Program-made: the position numbers and the translations under genes
Source of the DNA: an uncultured Campylobacter sp.
Lineage (GTDB): Bacteria > Campylobacterota > Campylobacteria > Campylobacterales > Campylobacteraceae
NCBI RefSeq assembly: GCF_938017775.1
Contig: NZ_CALIIU010000049.1
Coordinates: forward strand, 1 to 27,588
Reading direction: 5' to 3'
DNA length: 27,588 bases
The notes under the pieces: model-generated
Told to the model about the DNA's origin: nothing
The model's database searches: none
Seen by the model: the letters and a program-made list of their open reading frames with translations, nothing else
Part shown: positions 24,639-27,588 of the stretch, piece by piece
Layout of the letters: each line of letters begins with the position of its first letter
Position numbering within the stretch: position 1 is the first letter of the stretch

Positions 24639-24811
24639 CAACGCTAAATTTAAAGCAAAGCTCGCGTGTGAAATTTAGGCGCAGGAATTTTGCGCTAAAA
24701 ATTTCACGCGGAATTTTATACCCTTGCTCGCCGATTTTGTGCCTCGATTTTTGCAGACGGCTCGTCTGCGGCATCTGCGCGTGATTTATCGTTTTGAAAT
24801 TTTATTTTGGC

Positions 24812-24817
24812 TAAAAT
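24812..24817 (+). promoter_or_regulatory. Possible -10 box of the mnmG promoter
   Basis: TAAAAT after TTTTGGC, 26 bases before the mnmG ATG. AAAGG of the ribosome site follows at 24833-24837. Confidence 0.45.
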
Positions 24818-24843
24818 TGCGGCTTTAAATTTAAAGGCAAAAA

Positions 24844-26718
24844 ATGAAATACGATGTTATCGTTGTGGGCGGCGGGCACGCGGGTATCGAGGCAAGCTTG
24901 GCCGCCGCAAAAATGGGCGCAAAGACGCTGCTAATTACGATCTTAGCCGAACAGATCGGCGCTGCGAGCTGTAACCCCGCAATCGGCGGCCTTGCTAAGG
25001 GACATCTGGTAAAGGAGATCGACGCGCTGGGCGGTCAGATGGGGCTTGCGGCGGATGCGTGCGGGCTGCAGTTTAGAATTTTAAACGAGAGCAAAGGTCC
25101 AGCCGTGCGAGGCTCGCGCGCTCAGATCGATATGGATGAATACCGCATCTATATGCGAAATTTGCTGCTAAACACGCAGGGGCTGGACGTAAGTCAGGAG
25201 ATCGCGAGCGAAATTTTAACCTGCGAGCAGGATGGTGTCCCGCGCGTTTGCGGCGTTAAGACCCATCTTGGCAACGTTTATGAGACCGAGCATCTGATAA
25301 TCACCGCCGGTACCTTTTTAAACGGGCTAATTCACGTGGGCGAGAACAAGCTGCAAGCAGGGCGCGTGGGCGAGCTAGCAAGCGTTGAGCTAGCCGAATC
25401 GCTACGAAGTCTGGGGCTGCAAATGGGGCGGCTAAAGACGGGCACCTGCCCAAGGATCGATGCCAAGACGATCGATTTTAGCGTGCTTGAGCGCCAAGAC
25501 GGCGACGTGGATCCGCGCGCTTTTAGCTTTCGCAGCAAAAATTTTGCGCCGAAGCAGCTTGCTTGTTTCATCGCTTATACGAACGAGCGCACGCACGAGA
25601 TCATCCGCGAAAATTTCGCCCGCGCGCCGATGTTTACGGGGCAAATTTCAAGCACCGGCCCGCGCTACTGCCCGAGCATCGAGACTAAAATTTATGAATT
25701 TCCAAATCGCGACCGCCACCACGTCTTCGTCGAGCCGCAGACGCGTGAGGCTACGGAGTACTACGTAAACGGCCTTTCTACGAGCCTTCCTTACGACGTG
25801 CAGATTGCGTTTTTGCGCACGATCAGGGGCTTTGAAAATGCTAAAATCGTCCGCCCGGGCTATGCGATCGAGTACGATTTCATCGATCCTACCGAGCTTA
25901 AACACAGCCTCGAAACCAAAAAGATCCGCGGGCTGTTTTTGGCAGGTCAGATCAATGGCACCACCGGCTACGAGGAGGCCGCGGCGCAGGGGCTGATGGC
26001 GGGCATCAACGCCGTGCTTGATTTGCGCGGGCGGCAGCCTCTGATTTTGCGTAGAGATGAGGCGTATATCGGCGTTTTGATCGACGATCTGGTTACCAAA
26101 GGCACGAATGAGCCTTACCGAATGTTTACTTCGCGCGCGGAATTTCGCCTGCTGCTGCGCGAGGGCAATGCCGTGCTGCGCCTAAGCGAATACGGCCGCG
26201 GGATCGGACTTTTAGACGAGGCTAGCTACGAGCGGGCGAGCAAATTTAAGTTTGATGTGCAGAGTGGAATGGAATTTTTGCTAAAAACGCAGATTACCCC
26301 TTCGAAACAGACGCTTAGCCTGCTGCAAAGTATCGGCGCAGAGCCCATTTCGCAAAGCTGTAGCTTGCAAAAAATCGTAGCCAAAAGCGGTTTTTCAAAG
26401 GCGGGTCTGCTCGCTCTGGCGCCGCATTTTGAGGGCTTTAGCGATGAGGTTTTGGATGAAATTTTAACGCAGTGCAAGTATCATTTCTACATCGCGATGC
26501 AGCGCGCAGAGGTCGAGAGGATGAAGGGACTGCTGGGTGTCGCGATCCCGCCGCAGATCGATTTTAGCAAGATCGGAGGGCTTAGCAACGAGATCGTGCA
26601 GAAGCTAAATCGATTTGCGCCGCCGACGCTTTTTGCCGCGAGCGAGATCAGCGGCGTAACGCCCGCCGCGATCGATATTTTGCACATATACATCAAGCAA
26701 AATTTTGGCTTGAAATAA
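24844..26718 (+). CDS. mnmG: tRNA uridine-34 5-carboxymethylaminomethyl modification enzyme, FAD subunit
   Basis: MnmG (GidA) works with MnmE and FAD to modify U34 of several tRNAs. The 624 residues match the family length. The N-terminus has the FAD dinucleotide motif VVGGGHAGIEA (glycines 9-11 and 14), then SCNPAIGGLAKGHLVKEIDALGGQMG, RGSRAQID, TGPRYCPSIE with the conserved cysteine, GYAIEYDF and LFLAGQINGTTGYEEAAAQGL. The C-terminal helical part ends in VTPAAIDILHIYIKQNFG. AAAGG precedes the ATG. It stands apart from the usual partner rsmG. A membrane protein gene follows 64 bases downstream. Confidence 0.97.
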   Translation: MKYDVIVVGGGHAGIEASLAAAKMGAKTLLITILAEQIGAASCNPAIGGLAKGHLVKEIDALGGQMGLAADACGLQFRILNESKGPAVRGSRAQIDMDEYRIYMRNLLLNTQGLDVSQEIASEILTCEQDGVPRVCGVKTHLGNVYETEHLIITAGTFLNGLIHVGENKLQAGRVGELASVELAESLRSLGLQMGRLKTGTCPRIDAKTIDFSVLERQDGDVDPRAFSFRSKNFAPKQLACFIAYTNERTHEIIRENFARAPMFTGQISSTGPRYCPSIETKIYEFPNRDRHHVFVEPQTREATEYYVNGLSTSLPYDVQIAFLRTIRGFENAKIVRPGYAIEYDFIDPTELKHSLETKKIRGLFLAGQINGTTGYEEAAAQGLMAGINAVLDLRGRQPLILRRDEAYIGVLIDDLVTKGTNEPYRMFTSRAEFRLLLREGNAVLRLSEYGRGIGLLDEASYERASKFKFDVQSGMEFLLKTQITPSKQTLSLLQSIGAEPISQSCSLQKIVAKSGFSKAGLLALAPHFEGFSDEVLDEILTQCKYHFYIAMQRAEVERMKGLLGVAIPPQIDFSKIGGLSNEIVQKLNRFAPPTLFAASEISGVTPAAIDILHIYIKQNFGLK

Positions 26719-26782
26719 GCTGCGCGTCTGGCGTGAGAAAGCCGTAGTAGAATTTTACTACACAGGCAAAATAGGAATGAGC

Positions 26783-27544
26783 ATGCAAGATGAGTTAAAT
26801 TTAAGCCTGAGAAAATTTGCAAGAGACTACGACAAAGAGCCGCTAGTCATCAAAGACGAAACTAATCAAGTCATAAAAATTTCGATTATTTTGATGCTTG
26901 CGTTAATGGCTTTCGGAATTTTAAGAAACGTATTTTTTGGCGGCAACTCCGATATATTTAAAATTTCATTATGCTTTTTGCTCGTCATAGGCAGGAGAAA
27001 ATTCGATATGAATTTCTATAGAAACGCTTATGTCTATTTTTATAATGATAAAATCGTCAAGAGAATTGACGGTAACATTTTTGCGGAAATTGCGCCGCGT
27101 CAAATACGAAAGCTTCACAAAACAGTATCCTACGCGCTTCCGATACATTACGGGCTAGATAGCGTCGGCGGTAAATCAGGCATAATATTTCTTGTCATTA
27201 TCATGGCGGCGATGTTTGTAGTGCTGCCCGTAGCGACATCTATTTTTATAATTTTAGCGACGATCTGCATGGTGCTTTTGCCTCAGATCATTTTTCACTT
27301 CGGAGGGGGCGTCGATAGCGTTTTTGATATGATATTTTTACAGGGCAAAAACGGTTTGTTTTGTAATTTTATGATCAGCAATCCAAGCGATTACGCCGAG
27401 TTGCGTAGATATTTCAAAGCTGTTTGCAACAAAAATTTAGACCTAGCCGAAAAGAAAATCACGGCGCTATTTGAAGTGAGTAAATTGGAGATAAATTTAT
27501 TAGCTAAATTTATCACGGAGCGCAACAAAAAGGGCGATACTTAG
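26783..27544 (+). CDS. Multi-pass membrane protein of unknown function
   Basis: The frame opens at ATG 26777, but AGGA directly abuts that codon. ATG 26783, six bases after AGGA, is the better start, giving 253 residues. Hydrophobic segments lie at about 30-45 and 55-68 (counted from 26783), then a paired set (GIIFLVIIMAAMFVVLPV and IFIILATICMVLLPQIIF) before a soluble tail of about 75 residues with YAELRRYFK. The central strand AYVYFYNDKIVKR and the tail motif recall the protein at 1-483, suggesting a shared family. It follows mnmG closely and may be read through from it. No function is recognised. Confidence 0.7.
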   Translation: MQDELNLSLRKFARDYDKEPLVIKDETNQVIKISIILMLALMAFGILRNVFFGGNSDIFKISLCFLLVIGRRKFDMNFYRNAYVYFYNDKIVKRIDGNIFAEIAPRQIRKLHKTVSYALPIHYGLDSVGGKSGIIFLVIIMAAMFVVLPVATSIFIILATICMVLLPQIIFHFGGGVDSVFDMIFLQGKNGLFCNFMISNPSDYAELRRYFKAVCNKNLDLAEKKITALFEVSKLEINLLAKFITERNKKGDT

Positions 27545-27588
27545 AGTTAAATTTGGATTTTAGCAGAGCCGGCAAAGTTTATAAAATT

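Noticed and set aside
1..27588. CRISPR array or poly-G phase-variation tracts
   Set aside because: I looked for regularly spaced direct repeats with unique spacers and for long G or C runs typical of Campylobacter contingency genes. The repeats seen are irregular and AT-cored, and the longest G-run is five bases.

Overview
The window looks like chromosome from a Campylobacter-type epsilonproteobacterium (Campylobacterota). The evidence is the class II DAHP synthase of the AroF type found there, the promoter style (T-rich upstream DNA with extended TATAAT -10 boxes and no clear -35), AAGGA-type ribosome sites, frequent TTG starts, and gene content (yebC, cyclophilin, acpS, copZ-copA, nhaC-type antiporter, trmA, ilvA, bioB, mnmG). 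Coding DNA has a moderate GC content, higher than in C. jejuni, which suits an oral, higher-GC species such as C. gracilis, C. rectus or C. showae. The species is inference only.

Layout. 1-920 is a markedly AT-rich segment with a membrane protein gene cut by the window edge and a shorter related remnant. 1068-2504 encodes a membrane-anchored ankyrin protein. 2773-4048 (minus) is rarD plus a small coiled-coil membrane protein. 4153-5496 is the class II DAHP synthase of the shikimate pathway. 5497-6886 is about 1.4 kb of repeat-rich DNA with no credible gene. 6887-8524 (minus) is yebC-ppi-acpS, divergent from copZ-copA (8658-11063), which handles copper. 11534-12766 is a secreted ankyrin protein. 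13452-16693 is an nhaC-type antiporter overlapping trmA, followed by ilvA (16794-18005). 18006-18830 is non-coding with a GC-rich G-run island and a strong inverted-repeat element. 18831-20015 holds a DUF4230-like protein and a partner of unknown function. 20236-20837 (minus) is a membrane protein with a doubtful start, flanked by direct repeats. 21358-22581 encodes a secreted beta-roll-like/ankyrin protein. 22895-22969 is tRNA-Glu(CTC). 23149-24603 (minus) is bioB plus a lipoprotein gene. 24844-26718 is mnmG, followed by a multi-pass membrane protein (26783-27544).

Themes. Metabolic and housekeeping genes are compact and ordinary. They are separated by unusually long intergenic stretches built from recurring AT-core words (palindromic AATTTTAAAATT, and GCAAAATTC), including a perfect 26-bp palindrome, a 17-bp-arm hairpin before nhaC, and a duplicated block of about 130 bp. 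The most striking feature is trmA. Its TrmA core is intact and its catalytic Cys-Glu spacing is conserved, but about 139 in-frame residues rich in Asn and Ser split it just before the SAM-binding motif. The DNA of that insert uses the same GCAAAATTC/GAAAATTC words as the intergenic repeats, so it looks like repeat DNA that has entered, and expanded within, an essential-type enzyme gene without breaking it. Three ankyrin proteins predicted to be exported or membrane-anchored form a second theme.
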